Shown in pieces: positions 43,883 through 53,208 of a stretch of 64,000 bases of DNA; positions within the stretch are counted from its first letter, which is position 1; each line of letters opens with the position of its first letter. The notes under the pieces were generated by a model that was not told the DNA's origin, did not search any database, and worked only from the letters and a program-made list of their open reading frames with translations. The DNA lies in assembly GCF_000988165.1 (NCBI RefSeq), contig NW_020169305.1:1-64000 (forward strand), given 5' to 3'. This DNA is from Vairimorpha ceranae. Taxonomy: Eukaryota; Microsporidia; Nosematidae. The position numbers and the translations under genes are program-made.

Positions 43883-44110
43883 GAATACAAGCGATAAATT
43901 TAATATTTAAATAATGAATACAAGCGATAAATTTAATATAAACAATGAATACAAGCGATAAATTTAATATAAACAATGAATATATTAAAAAAAATAATAT
44001 ATATAAATATTTAATATTATAAACAATGCATATTTAAACGACATTTAATATTATAAACAATGATTTTTTAAAAATTAATATATAAAAACAATAAATATAT
44101 AATAAAAATA
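43883..44110. repeat. Tandem repeat, ~31-33-bp unit, decaying into AT repeats
   Basis: Three near-identical copies of GAATACAAGCGATAAATTTA plus ATAT..AACAAT start at 43883, 43916 and 43947. They are followed by weaker variants sharing TTTAATATTATAAACAATG. It lies just downstream of the small secreted gene at 44.15 kb. Confidence 0.85.
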
Positions 44111-44152
44111 TATAATATTATAAACAATAAAAATATTTACATATAAACAAAT

Positions 44153-44350
44153 TTATTCTTTAGATTTCGCATCATCTTTCTTATCTTCTTCAGTTTTGTT
44201 TTTATCATCGTCAGAATTTGTAGTACTGTTGGAGGTGGGTGCTGTACCGCCAGTGTTACCTGTATTATCATTCTCTCCTGCTGATGTTGATCCACATGCT
44301 CTTGCAAACACAGCTAAAGAAATAAGAAGTACTAGATTCTGGAAATTCAT
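44153..44350 (-). CDS. Small secreted low-complexity protein
   Basis: A 65-residue protein: signal peptide MNFQNLVLLISLAVFARACG, then a Gly/Thr/Ser/Asn-rich stretch and an acidic/lysine tail (DDDKNKTEEDKKDDAKSKE). The leader is closely similar to that of the protein at 46.1 kb, pattern M-x-x-QN-hydrophobic-A-C-G, so the two are probably paralogues with diverged mature parts. No CCC signal precedes it. It is a probable exported peptide; function unknown. Confidence 0.65.
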   Translation of the reverse strand: MNFQNLVLLISLAVFARACGSTSAGENDNTGNTGGTAPTSNSTTNSDDDKNKTEEDKKDDAKSKE

Positions 44351-46094
44351 AAAAAATGAAAAAATTTTCTTTAAATATTTTTAATAAATGATAAAATTTT
44401 TAATTGGTTATTTGGTGATGATTTTCAAACATTTAATGAATTACAGTAGTACTAAAATAAATTGTAATGTTTTAGTATTAAATAATGTATGTAATATTAT
44501 TTAATCAAGTTTTTATTACGTTGTTTAATAACTGATTGCTTTATAATGAAAAATAAAAACTATTTGTAGAAGATAAAAATAGGTAACAAATAAGTGGTAA
44601 AATTAATTGCACATATTATGGTAAAAATTAATAGTAAAAAATAAATAATAGATTATTAATAATAACAAATTTATTGTAGTATTTACAGTCATTGAAAATA
44701 TTTCAAGTTAATTATTTATTATTAAAAAATTCTTCTTCTTAATTTCAATGAGTTAAAATAATTGACATGTACTAAATTAATGGCTTGTATAAAATGACAG
44801 AAATTAAATAACAAATATTAGATTTATAATTTATTTTTTAAATTTCATTTTTTTAAATTTTTATTACAATATTTTAACAAGTAAAAATGTAATTAGTTCT
44901 TGTTCACACCTTAATATTAGTAAATAGACTTTAGAGATACACAAAATAATAAAATAAAAATGTTTGTAACTAGTAAGTGACATTACTAATATTTACAAGT
45001 TTTATAATTTATTAGAAATTTTTTAATAGCATGGATGTAATTTAACATTTGTAGTGTTGTATTTATAAAAAAATAATTATTTAACCTATAATTTACAAAA
45101 TAAGTAATGAAATAAAGAATTGTAAAAATGTTATGACAAGAAGCAAACACATTATTTTCTTTCAATTTTTACAAAGAAACAGAAATTTTGAAAATTAGGA
45201 TTTTCAAGGAAATTTATACAATTTATGATGTAGAGCAGTTTAAAATATTTAAAGAACTTACTGCTTTGTGATTAATTAAAAAAGACAAATTTGCAGTTGT
45301 GATATTTTAATGAGATTAATTAAAAAAAATGTTTGGTAGTTATTAATGGTATTAAACTATGACCCAGTGTTTGAAAATTTGCGCTGTCTTTTTTTTATAT
45401 TTTCCATATTTAATTTTCGTGCGAAAATTGTTCACAGAAGACAAAAGTCAACCCATCAAAACAATTAGCTAGTTTGGCTATGATAGGAGAGACTGATGGA
45501 GAAGAATATGCAATTGACTTTAAATAAATTAAATTATGTTTTACAAAAGAAAATTTTATAGTTGCCGAATATGTTAACTGTATGGTATTTAGCAACATAA
45601 GAAAAACACGCAGCTGTTTTCTTATATTGTAGTAAATAGAACAAAGAAATAATAATGAAAATTTTTTAAGACAAATAAAAACTTAATAAAGAATTATTTA
45701 TAATAAACGAAGCGCTTATTTAATATAAAATTGTTATAAAAATATGCTAAATTAAATCATTCCTTAATTTTTCGAATCAAATATTTATAGTCAAAACATG
45801 AAATGTATGTCTAAAACCAAGTTAAGTGTACAACAAGAACCCCAAAGCTCGACTTCTTTGCAAATATTTAAAAAATTTATACTTTAGTATATTCATAATT
45901 TTCAAAATTAGCGGACTTCTAATATCTCTTCTGTGGTTGTTGTTAAATAAATTATTAATTTTTAAAAAAAGTTCCGAAGTTTAATTATTCAAATAAATAA
46001 TTAAAAATTTTTGATTAAATTTTTTTTAAAAAAATAATTTTAAAAATATCACCAACAAATTTAAACTATAACACATTTGATTTAATAAAACACT
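44351..46094. other. Long intergenic stretch, AT-rich
   Basis: No supportable gene on either strand over 1.7 kb. A 62-codon minus-strand frame at 45410-45598 is not convincing. No tandem repeats or transposase motifs were recognised. Confidence 0.45.
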
Positions 46095-46466
46095 TTATTT
46101 TTTTTTACCCACAGTTCCTTCGCTTCCTGCTGTTTGTTCCTCGGTCTTTTCGGATCCTTCGCTTCCTGGTGTTTGTTCCTCAGTCTTTTCGGATCCTTCG
46201 CTTCCTGGTGTTTGTTCCTTAGTCTTTTCGGATTCCTTCTCCGGGTTTGCAGATTCCTTCTCCGGGTTTGCAGATTCCTTCTCCGGATTTGCAGATTCTT
46301 CTTCTGTTTTTTGTTGTCCCTCAGCCTTTCCAGTTCCTTCTGAAATTTGTGCCGGATTATCTTCACTACGTTTTTTCGAATCATTAAATCCAAATAAAGG
46401 CCCACAACACGCTTTTCCAGTAAATAAAGCTAATGTTAATAAAATAGTAAAATTTTGTAACTTCAT
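46095..46466 (-). CDS. Secreted protein with two tandem peptide-repeat arrays
   Basis: A 123-residue protein with signal peptide MKLQNFTILLTLALFTGKAC, a short Cys/Gly/Phe segment, then three exact copies of the seven-residue unit ESANPEK and three copies of a 13-residue unit SEKTEEQTPGSEG (first and last slightly varied). It ends in basic GKKK. Both arrays are clear at the DNA level too. The leader resembles the 44.15 kb protein. Arrays like these expand and contract easily and are typical of surface or secreted proteins that vary between strains. No CCC signal was seen. Function unknown. Confidence 0.75.
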   Translation of the reverse strand: MKLQNFTILLTLALFTGKACCGPLFGFNDSKKRSEDNPAQISEGTGKAEGQQKTEEESANPEKESANPEKESANPEKESEKTKEQTPGSEGSEKTEEQTPGSEGSEKTEEQTAGSEGTVGKKK

Positions 46467-46695
46467 AAAGTACTATTAAAATTTCTTTTTATACTTTTAT
46501 TAATCAATAATTTAAGTTATTGGTATATTTTTATGATCTCCAAATATAGAAACTCAATATTTGTAAAATATAAATACTAAATGTTTATAATTTCCTCTTT
46601 TGTAAAATATAAAGCTAATTTTACATTTTAACAAATTAAGTAATTAATCAATTTATTTAATATAAATGATATTTAATTTATACTAAATATTTTAT

Positions 46696-49122
46696 TTACT
46701 TAATATCGATTATATTATAAAACTCTACTTTCTTATTTTTATGCCACCAATAAACTTTTTTACTTTTTAAGAATATCCCACTAATTCCTTTACTTACACA
46801 CCACATTTCTAAATTTTTAATAACTTTTATAAAAATGTCTGATCCTTCTAAATGCATAATTCTAGATTTTTTATATTTTGTACTTTCAAAATATAACATT
46901 TTTGTTAATATTCCCATAAAATTACGACCAATAATAATTTCATGTACTGGAAATAACGTGTAAGTGTATTTCTTACCTTCAAGATACATACATAATTCTT
47001 TCTTATAAAAAGATAATTCTATGTAGTAAATATTATTATTAATATTTATATTTTTATATATTCTTGTATTTATATTCTTTATTTCTGTGTACATTATTCC
47101 ATCCTTTACTCCCACTGTAAATGTCTTATCTTTATTACACAATTGTACTAACACTTGATGTCCTTTATTAATGTACTGTGTAAAAGATACATTTAAAGTA
47201 AAAGAAGATGTTTCATTAATAAATTGTATATATGACTTATTAAAGTATAATCCATCAGGGAGTGTTTTATAATTTTTTATAATATTGTATTTTACTGCAC
47301 TACCCCAATAATCCTTAGGAATATTATTTATACTTTGTACTTTAAGTATAGGTAATAATTTACATATCTTAATGTATAAAGTATTGTATTTTATATATTT
47401 ATTAAAATATCTAGTAAATATCTTCTTATTTAAAAAGTATAATCTATAAATGTATTTCTTAGGAATATTTGTAGTGTTAGATACAAAAAGTAACTTTAAG
47501 ATTAATTTATATTTCTTAATTAAACATTTAGAAGTATTTTCTATGCGTATAATTGAATGCATTTCAGTGTATGAATTATCCATTGTATTACTTAATTTAT
47601 TATTTTCTATTAATTTACTATTATCTATATTATTATTTTCTATTGATTTACTATTATCTATATTATTATTTTCTATTGATTTATTATTATTTTCTATTGA
47701 TTTACTATTATCTATTAATTTACTATTATCTATTAATTTATTATTATCTGTTTTATGTCTATCTACTTTATCTTTACATTTATCCCTAAATTTATTCATT
47801 AATTTATCACTATATCCTTTACCTTTATAACTATATCCTTTATCTTTATCACCATATCCTTTATTTATTAAATACATTTCATTTATAAATCCTTCAATAA
47901 TCTTCAATATTCTATCAAAAAATAGTGTATATATAATATCATAATATTTATAAATATATATTATCTTTTTAATATCTGTAATATATTTACTTATATACTT
48001 CATATTATATATTCCAAGTCTTTTAATAAAATACTTAAATATTTTATAATCTTCTAAAAGTCTTACTACATTGCTATTATACATTATTTCTAATAAAATA
48101 TGTATATTACATATTTTTATTAATTTATAATTAACTCTAAAAATATCTATTACTGTTTTATCTACTACTTTTATATTATTAATAAAGTGTCTATTAAATG
48201 ACTGTTTATCAATTATTATTAGATTTTTAATTAATTTAATGTACATTAAATAATCCTTCTTAATAATATAATCACAGATTAATATTGTATATTCTTTTGT
48301 ATCCTGTGTGTGTGATTTACTAATAAGATTATTCATTTGTTTAGAATGTTTATAAATATAATCTATAAATCTATAATTAATAATATTAGATCTTAATCTT
48401 TCTAATATATTTATATTTTTAATATATCTAAGTTCTGTAAAAGGGAAATCTTTAATATTCTTAATACCAAGAATATTCCAAGATACACTCTTGGGTGATT
48501 TATTAACCCAGTTAATAATTGTAGTAGAATCATAAAGAAGGGTGTAGTGAATAAAATAAAATATATCATAGAAAGGTAAAGAGATGTTAACTTTAAGTAA
48601 ACATCCTACAATAAATATCCTAATATATTTTAAATGATCATCTATACTATTTTTATAAAAATTATTAATAAGCAGTGATAAAGAATTTATATTGTAAATT
48701 TCTACTGAATGAAAATTTGATATCTTAAATCTGTGCTTTTCATGAATGCGCGCTTTTTGTAAAAAATACGAAAAATTAAATTTTACGCTTTTTAAATATA
48801 AAATACACAGAGTGTCTAATATCTGTGTATCTATAAAAGAATAATTAGTATTAGTTTCTAATACACAAGATAATACTTCATCTATAATATTAAATTCTGT
48901 ACTAGTACAATTATTAATTGTATTTATTAATCTTTTAGTACAATTTAATAATAAATCTCTAATCACACTATCCTCTGTATCAGTGTGTATAAGTAACTTA
49001 AGATTAGTAAAAAGACTATTCTTATCAATTGTACTTTGATTAATATTTCTATTTATTACAGAAATAATATTTTTAGTGTCTACAGTTAATATAGGATCTT
49101 TACTTGGAATAAGCTCTTTCAT
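46696..49122 (-). CDS. Large hypothetical protein, 808 aa
   Basis: A single open frame rich in Ile, Asn, Lys and Tyr. The first ~430 residues look helical throughout, with no signal peptide. Residues ~450-515 are a low-complexity insert of Asp/Asn/Ser/Lys repeats (units such as SIENNN and IDNSK). A C-terminal region at about 620-760 alternates beta-strand-like segments (SFTLNVSFTQYI, VQLCNKDKTFTVGV, YYIELSFYKKELCMYLEG) resembling a concanavalin/laminin-G-like sandwich. That layout recalls the ConA-like part of BEACH-family proteins, but no BEACH domain is present. No CCC signal precedes the start. Family uncertain. Confidence 0.75.
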   Translation of the reverse strand: MKELIPSKDPILTVDTKNIISVINRNINQSTIDKNSLFTNLKLLIHTDTEDSVIRDLLLNCTKRLINTINNCTSTEFNIIDEVLSCVLETNTNYSFIDTQILDTLCILYLKSVKFNFSYFLQKARIHEKHRFKISNFHSVEIYNINSLSLLINNFYKNSIDDHLKYIRIFIVGCLLKVNISLPFYDIFYFIHYTLLYDSTTIINWVNKSPKSVSWNILGIKNIKDFPFTELRYIKNINILERLRSNIINYRFIDYIYKHSKQMNNLISKSHTQDTKEYTILICDYIIKKDYLMYIKLIKNLIIIDKQSFNRHFINNIKVVDKTVIDIFRVNYKLIKICNIHILLEIMYNSNVVRLLEDYKIFKYFIKRLGIYNMKYISKYITDIKKIIYIYKYYDIIYTLFFDRILKIIEGFINEMYLINKGYGDKDKGYSYKGKGYSDKLMNKFRDKCKDKVDRHKTDNNKLIDNSKLIDNSKSIENNNKSIENNNIDNSKSIENNNIDNSKLIENNKLSNTMDNSYTEMHSIIRIENTSKCLIKKYKLILKLLFVSNTTNIPKKYIYRLYFLNKKIFTRYFNKYIKYNTLYIKICKLLPILKVQSINNIPKDYWGSAVKYNIIKNYKTLPDGLYFNKSYIQFINETSSFTLNVSFTQYINKGHQVLVQLCNKDKTFTVGVKDGIMYTEIKNINTRIYKNININNNIYYIELSFYKKELCMYLEGKKYTYTLFPVHEIIIGRNFMGILTKMLYFESTKYKKSRIMHLEGSDIFIKVIKNLEMWCVSKGISGIFLKSKKVYWWHKNKKVEFYNIIDIK

Positions 49123-49224
49123 TGTTTATGCAAATAAAAAGTTTTAAATAATTTGAAACTTAAAATTTAATGTTGTAAATAAAGAAAATATATTATAGTC
49201 TTTTTTAAGTTAATTTATTTATTG

Positions 49225-49420
49225 TAGTTATAATCTTTGTATTGTATAATTTTTGTATTTAATCTTGTGTTGTATAATCTTTGTGTTGTATTATCTTTGT
49301 ATTTAATCTTGTGTTTTATGGACCTTTGAAAATTCTATATATTTTATGATCTTTGAAAATTCTTTATATTTTATGATCTTTCTATAATATAATCTTCGTA
49401 TACTCTTTGTATAATCCTAT
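49225..49420. repeat. Imperfect tandem repeats between divergent genes
   Basis: Repeating words TATAATCTTTGT, GTATTTAATCTTGTGT and ATTTTATGATCTTTGAAAAT recur at 40-50 base spacing between the start of the 808-aa gene and the start of the histidyl-tRNA synthetase gene. Confidence 0.7.
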
Positions 49421-49662
49421 GTATTGTAAATAAAATAATGCTTTTGAGTTCCTTTTTATCTTTCAATCTTAAAAAATTAGACAGTTCATTTAAAACACAT
49501 AAATTTTTTATTAATTGCTTTGTTATAAAAATAACCATCCTTATTAAAATAAATTAGCAATAAAAATTCTTTCTAAACAATATAAGTATTAGTAAAGACA
49601 GATTCTCTCATTTTAAAAACTGTTACTTCTCTGTAATCAAAAAATAAAATTTTTACCCTTAA

Positions 49663-50955
49663 ATGTCACTTAAAACCCCTAAAGGAACCACTGATTTAAA
49701 CCCTGATGACGCACTAGTGTACGAAGATTTAATTGATAGAACAAAAAATATTTTTAAATTACACGGTGCAGTGCCTATTGATACACCAGTTTTCGAATTA
49801 AAATCAATTTTACTAAATAAATATGGCGAAGATACTAAACTTATTTACGACTTGAAAAATAATGGTGGTGAGGAATGTGCACTGCGATACGATCTAACTG
49901 TCCCTTTTTCGCGGTATATGTCAATGAACAAGCTAAAAAAAATAAAAAGATACCAGATTGGAAAAGTGTACCGGAGAGATCAACCAAGTGTGGTACAGGG
50001 GAGGTGGCGCGAATTTTTACAAGCGGATTTTGATATCGCGGGTGAAAGTCTTCCGATGATGGCGGATTCTGAACTTGTATGTTGTATGAACAGACTACTA
50101 AAAACGTATAATATTGGAGATTTCGTAATACGCGTAAGTGATAAACGTATTTTATACGGTATTTTTGAGGTGTGTGAAATACCTAATAATCTTTTTGCAA
50201 CTGTATCTTCTAGTATTGATAAATTAGATAAAATGGCTGTAAATGATATTAATAAAGAACTTAAATTAAAAGGATTAACAGATAAACAAATTATTAATCT
50301 TAATATCTACATTCAAAAATCGGGAACTGTGGACGTGTTAGATTTTTTGAGAGAAAACGATGTGTATAAAAAGTGTAGTGAAGCGGTTGATGATTTATGT
50401 AAATTATATGAATACTGCAAGATAATGAAGTGTTCTGACCACCTTATTATTGACTTAAGCTTAGCACGAGGACTGGATTACTATACTGGAATGATTATAG
50501 AAGGTAAATATTTAAATAAAAATATTGGCTCTGTAGCGGGTGGAGGTAGGTACGATAATTTAATTGGATCTCTTGAAAATTCTTCGTATACAAACACATA
50601 TAACGTTCCATGTGCTGGGTTTTCTATTGGTTTATCAAGGATTTTTAGTTGTATACAAAAGCCTAAAGTTAATACAAATGTAAAGGTCTTTATTAGTGCG
50701 TCGGGTAAATTATTTTTAGAAGAAAGATTAAAAATTCAGAGTATTCTTTGGGAAGCGAACATCAGCCTCGAGACATTTTACAATAAACGAAATAATCCAG
50801 GAGAACACAAAAAATATTGTGTTAAACATGGAATAAAATATCTAATAGTTGTCAAAGAAGAACAATATAATAAAGGGTTTGTTACAGTAATTGAAGTTAA
50901 TACTAACCTGGAAAATGTTATTATGATTGATAATCTACCTTCACATTTACAATAA
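49663..50955 (+). CDS. HTS1: Histidyl-tRNA synthetase
   Basis: A 430-residue class II synthetase that charges tRNA-His. The N-terminal TPKGTTDLNP is the usual opening. ALRYDLTVPFSRY (73-85), motif 2 around GKVYRRDQPSVVQGRWREF (100-118) with ADFDIAG after it, the histidine-binding LARGLDYYTG (about 267-276) and GGGRYDNLIG (about 293) are all intact. The C-terminal anticodon-binding domain follows, ending at the stop at 50955. It lacks the WHEP domain and mitochondrial leader seen in animal or yeast forms. A CCC run precedes the start by 5 bases. Confidence 0.97.
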   Translation: MSLKTPKGTTDLNPDDALVYEDLIDRTKNIFKLHGAVPIDTPVFELKSILLNKYGEDTKLIYDLKNNGGEECALRYDLTVPFSRYMSMNKLKKIKRYQIGKVYRRDQPSVVQGRWREFLQADFDIAGESLPMMADSELVCCMNRLLKTYNIGDFVIRVSDKRILYGIFEVCEIPNNLFATVSSSIDKLDKMAVNDINKELKLKGLTDKQIINLNIYIQKSGTVDVLDFLRENDVYKKCSEAVDDLCKLYEYCKIMKCSDHLIIDLSLARGLDYYTGMIIEGKYLNKNIGSVAGGGRYDNLIGSLENSSYTNTYNVPCAGFSIGLSRIFSCIQKPKVNTNVKVFISASGKLFLEERLKIQSILWEANISLETFYNKRNNPGEHKKYCVKHGIKYLIVVKEEQYNKGFVTVIEVNTNLENVIMIDNLPSHLQ

Positions 50956-51718
50956 ATATTTTTTATTAAAACAGTGTTATATTAAACTTTTTTAAAATTA
51001 GATAAATTAAAAATTTATAATAAAAAGAAGAATGGTACTTATTGTTCGATTTAAATATATTCATCATAATAAAAATATATTTTATAGTATAAAAATAAGG
51101 AGTAACTATATCTAAGAAATATATTTGTTTTGGGTATAAACGCCTTAAAACTTTTATTTTTAAAATAAACTTTTAAAGTAAAAATTTTTACGAAGTAAAT
51201 GATATTACAAAAAAATAAAATGCATTTGTACGGGATAAATATTCATTTTCTATCAAACAAAAATTTATATTAGATTTTAAGTAAATTAAACACTAATGTT
51301 TGTTTTTTTATCTGTACATCTTTTACAATATTTGTGAATGCTATGTGTAGGAAGTAAAGATGTAGACATGTCAATCAGCAGTATTGGGTTGATGGCTTTG
51401 ACATATCTGTTATATAAATAATAATTATTGAATAAACCCATGTTTTGTATCAACAATATGAAATCTTAAGATGCGTAAACTGTTAAATTTACAGTAAAAA
51501 AGTTATCAAAAAAAAAGATTTTTTTTTATGAATTTTGAATGAAGATTTCGTAAAAAAAATTTTTAATAACACGTTAAATATTAAAAACACCCTGCGCAGG
51601 ACACAACCTCTCAGGTTAACATCTAAATACTTTACATAAGCACAACAGAATTATCTTAAAAAAGCCCTGTATATATAAAATTATTAGTATTACCAAAAAA
51701 TTATATTTACATTGAATA
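50956..51718. other. Intergenic region with hairpins and one dispersed repeat
   Basis: Holds repeat copy B (51350-51429). At 51591-51617 a perfect palindrome CCTGCGCAGG is followed by AACCT-CTC-AGGTT. On the minus strand these hairpins are followed by GTTTTTAA, which could be a pol III-type end or a transcript end of the downstream-reading gene at 51719. Confidence 0.4.
51350..51429 (+). mobile_element. Dispersed ~80-bp hairpin repeat, copy B
   Basis: Shares GATGTAGACA.G.CAATCAGCA and TTGATGGCTTTGACAT with copy C and, in reverse complement, with copy A. Inner hairpin ATCAGC/GTTGAT (one G-U if transcribed) and outer arms AGACATGTCAA/TTGACATATCT. Similarity to copy C continues to about 51450. 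Confidence 0.65.
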
Positions 51719-52414
51719 TCAAATCGCAAACTTAACCCCCGAGGTTCTCATATTTACTACGGTATCTTCTGCCCACTTAAATTTTAAACAAATGCTCTGA
51801 TATAACATCTGTGGCACTAAACTAGAATTTAAATTATCACCTAGAAAAATATAAGGTTCTATGTACAATCCTGCTTGTAAATTGTAAATTAAGTAATTAT
51901 CTTTCTGATGCAATGTTAATTTCGTTTTTTCACTAGCAAAAAATATAAGGTCTAGTGCATCAGCAGAAACCACGCGCTCAAAATTCCTACAAATAATTTC
52001 TATATTTTTATCGTTAGGGTTCTTTATTTGAAACTTATGTTTTATGTTAGAACTACTTAAAGGAAAATCAATATAAGTTGTTTTGTCAAATTTAGCAATT
52101 ATACTTATTGAATTTTGTTCTTCAAATTGTTTAATCAGAACTACTGAATTTTTTTGAATGGCCTTGATTTTACATTTAGAGAACATATTAATTGCCAGAC
52201 AAAACATTGATGGATGGTGTATTATCCGTGTTTTTTTATTAATATCGAAATTAATATTAATTTGGTCGCATCTTTGGATTTCAGTAGCAATTTTATCAGT
52301 TTTAGAAAAAATATAAGTAAAGCCATCCGGATTTATTATCTTTAAACTGTAAGAGCTTCCTACAACTTCTAAAAGTATGGTAAATAATACAAAATAAAAT
52401 TTCAAAATTGACAT
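51719..52414 (-). CDS. Secreted protein of unknown function, 231 aa
   Basis: It begins with a clear signal peptide (MSILKFYFVLFTILLEVVGS). The mature part is rich in beta-strand-like segments (SVVLIKQFEEQNSISIIAKF, NSIKHKFQIKNPNDKN-like composition) and has five cysteines; there is no transmembrane segment after the leader. I do not recognise the family. A CCC run lies 4 bases before the start, unlike most other secreted genes here. Copies B and C of the dispersed hairpin repeat lie in direct orientation on its two sides, at 51350 and 52846. A 74-bp tandem duplication sits just upstream of its start. Confidence 0.75.
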   Translation of the reverse strand: MSILKFYFVLFTILLEVVGSSYSLKIINPDGFTYIFSKTDKIATEIQRCDQININFDINKKTRIIHHPSMFCLAINMFSKCKIKAIQKNSVVLIKQFEEQNSISIIAKFDKTTYIDFPLSSSNIKHKFQIKNPNDKNIEIICRNFERVVSADALDLIFFASEKTKLTLHQKDNYLIYNLQAGLYIEPYIFLGDNLNSSLVPQMLYQSICLKFKWAEDTVVNMRTSGVKFAI

Positions 52415-52432
52415 ATTATAGGGCGTAAATGT

Positions 52433-52577
52433 AAAATACTAAAATATTTTGAACATTTATCAAATCTTAAGAAATAGTATAAAAATCTTACAAATGTGAT
52501 TAATATAAAATACTAAAATATTTTGAACATTTACCAAATCTTTAGAAATAGTATAAAAATCTTACAAATGTGATTAA
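52433..52577. repeat. Tandem duplication, 74-bp unit, two copies
   Basis: AAAATACTAAAATATTTTGA and the following sequence to GTGATTAAT are repeated with period 74 and only a few differences. It lies immediately upstream of the secreted gene at 51719-52414. Confidence 0.9.
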
Positions 52578-53208
52578 TTGACACATGGCATTTATGATTT
52601 TTGAAAAAAGTTTATAATAAAAGTATAAGTTAAGATTTTTAACCTTTGTCAGATTTTCTATGGTTATAAATTAAAAAAAATTATTATTATTTTTTACAAA
52701 TATTTTAGGAAAAAGATAAATCAAAAAAAGTAAAATAACTAATTTTTTTAAACAAGAATTAAATTTTATAAAGTTTATAGTATTTTTTAATACCAATAAA
52801 ATTTTATAAAAGAGAGTAATTAAATTTCTTATAATTTTCTTTTTAGGACAGTAAAGATGTAGACACGCCAATCAGCAGTATTAAGTTGATGGCTTTGACA
52901 TGTCTATTATTAAATAATAATTATTGAATAAACTCATGTTTTGTATTAATATTCTTTCATTTTATTTTTTACACTAGTGTAAAAATAGTACAATGTGTAA
53001 TCCACATTTTATTTATTAATATACATTAATAATATAGCTTTCATTTCTTTTGTATAAATAGATTTCTGTGAAAAAGTATTCATTTTTTTATAAGGTAGCA
53101 ATAAACAAATACTATTTTTATAATCTGTAAAGTTTAAATTTAAAAAATATTTTTTAAATACATTAATAATTTTTTAGATTATAAACCAACATAAAAATAA
53201 ACTTTTAA
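52578..53208. other. Intergenic, AT-rich, with repeat copy C
   Basis: A 66-codon minus-strand frame at 52671-52871 overlaps the dispersed repeat and is low-complexity; it is not regarded as a gene. The rest is 3' flank of the Argonaute gene. Confidence 0.4.
52846..52924 (+). mobile_element. Dispersed ~80-bp hairpin repeat, copy C
   Basis: Same orientation as copy B. The outer arms AGACACGCCAA/TTGACATGTCT and inner hairpin ATCAGC/GTTGAT are preserved with changes that mostly keep pairing. Similarity to copy B extends through GAATAAACTCATGTTTTGTAT. Confidence 0.65.

Noticed and set aside
47450..47830. 126-codon plus-strand frame of Leu/Ser/Ile repeats
   Set aside because: Antisense to the SIENNN-type repeats in the 808-aa gene.
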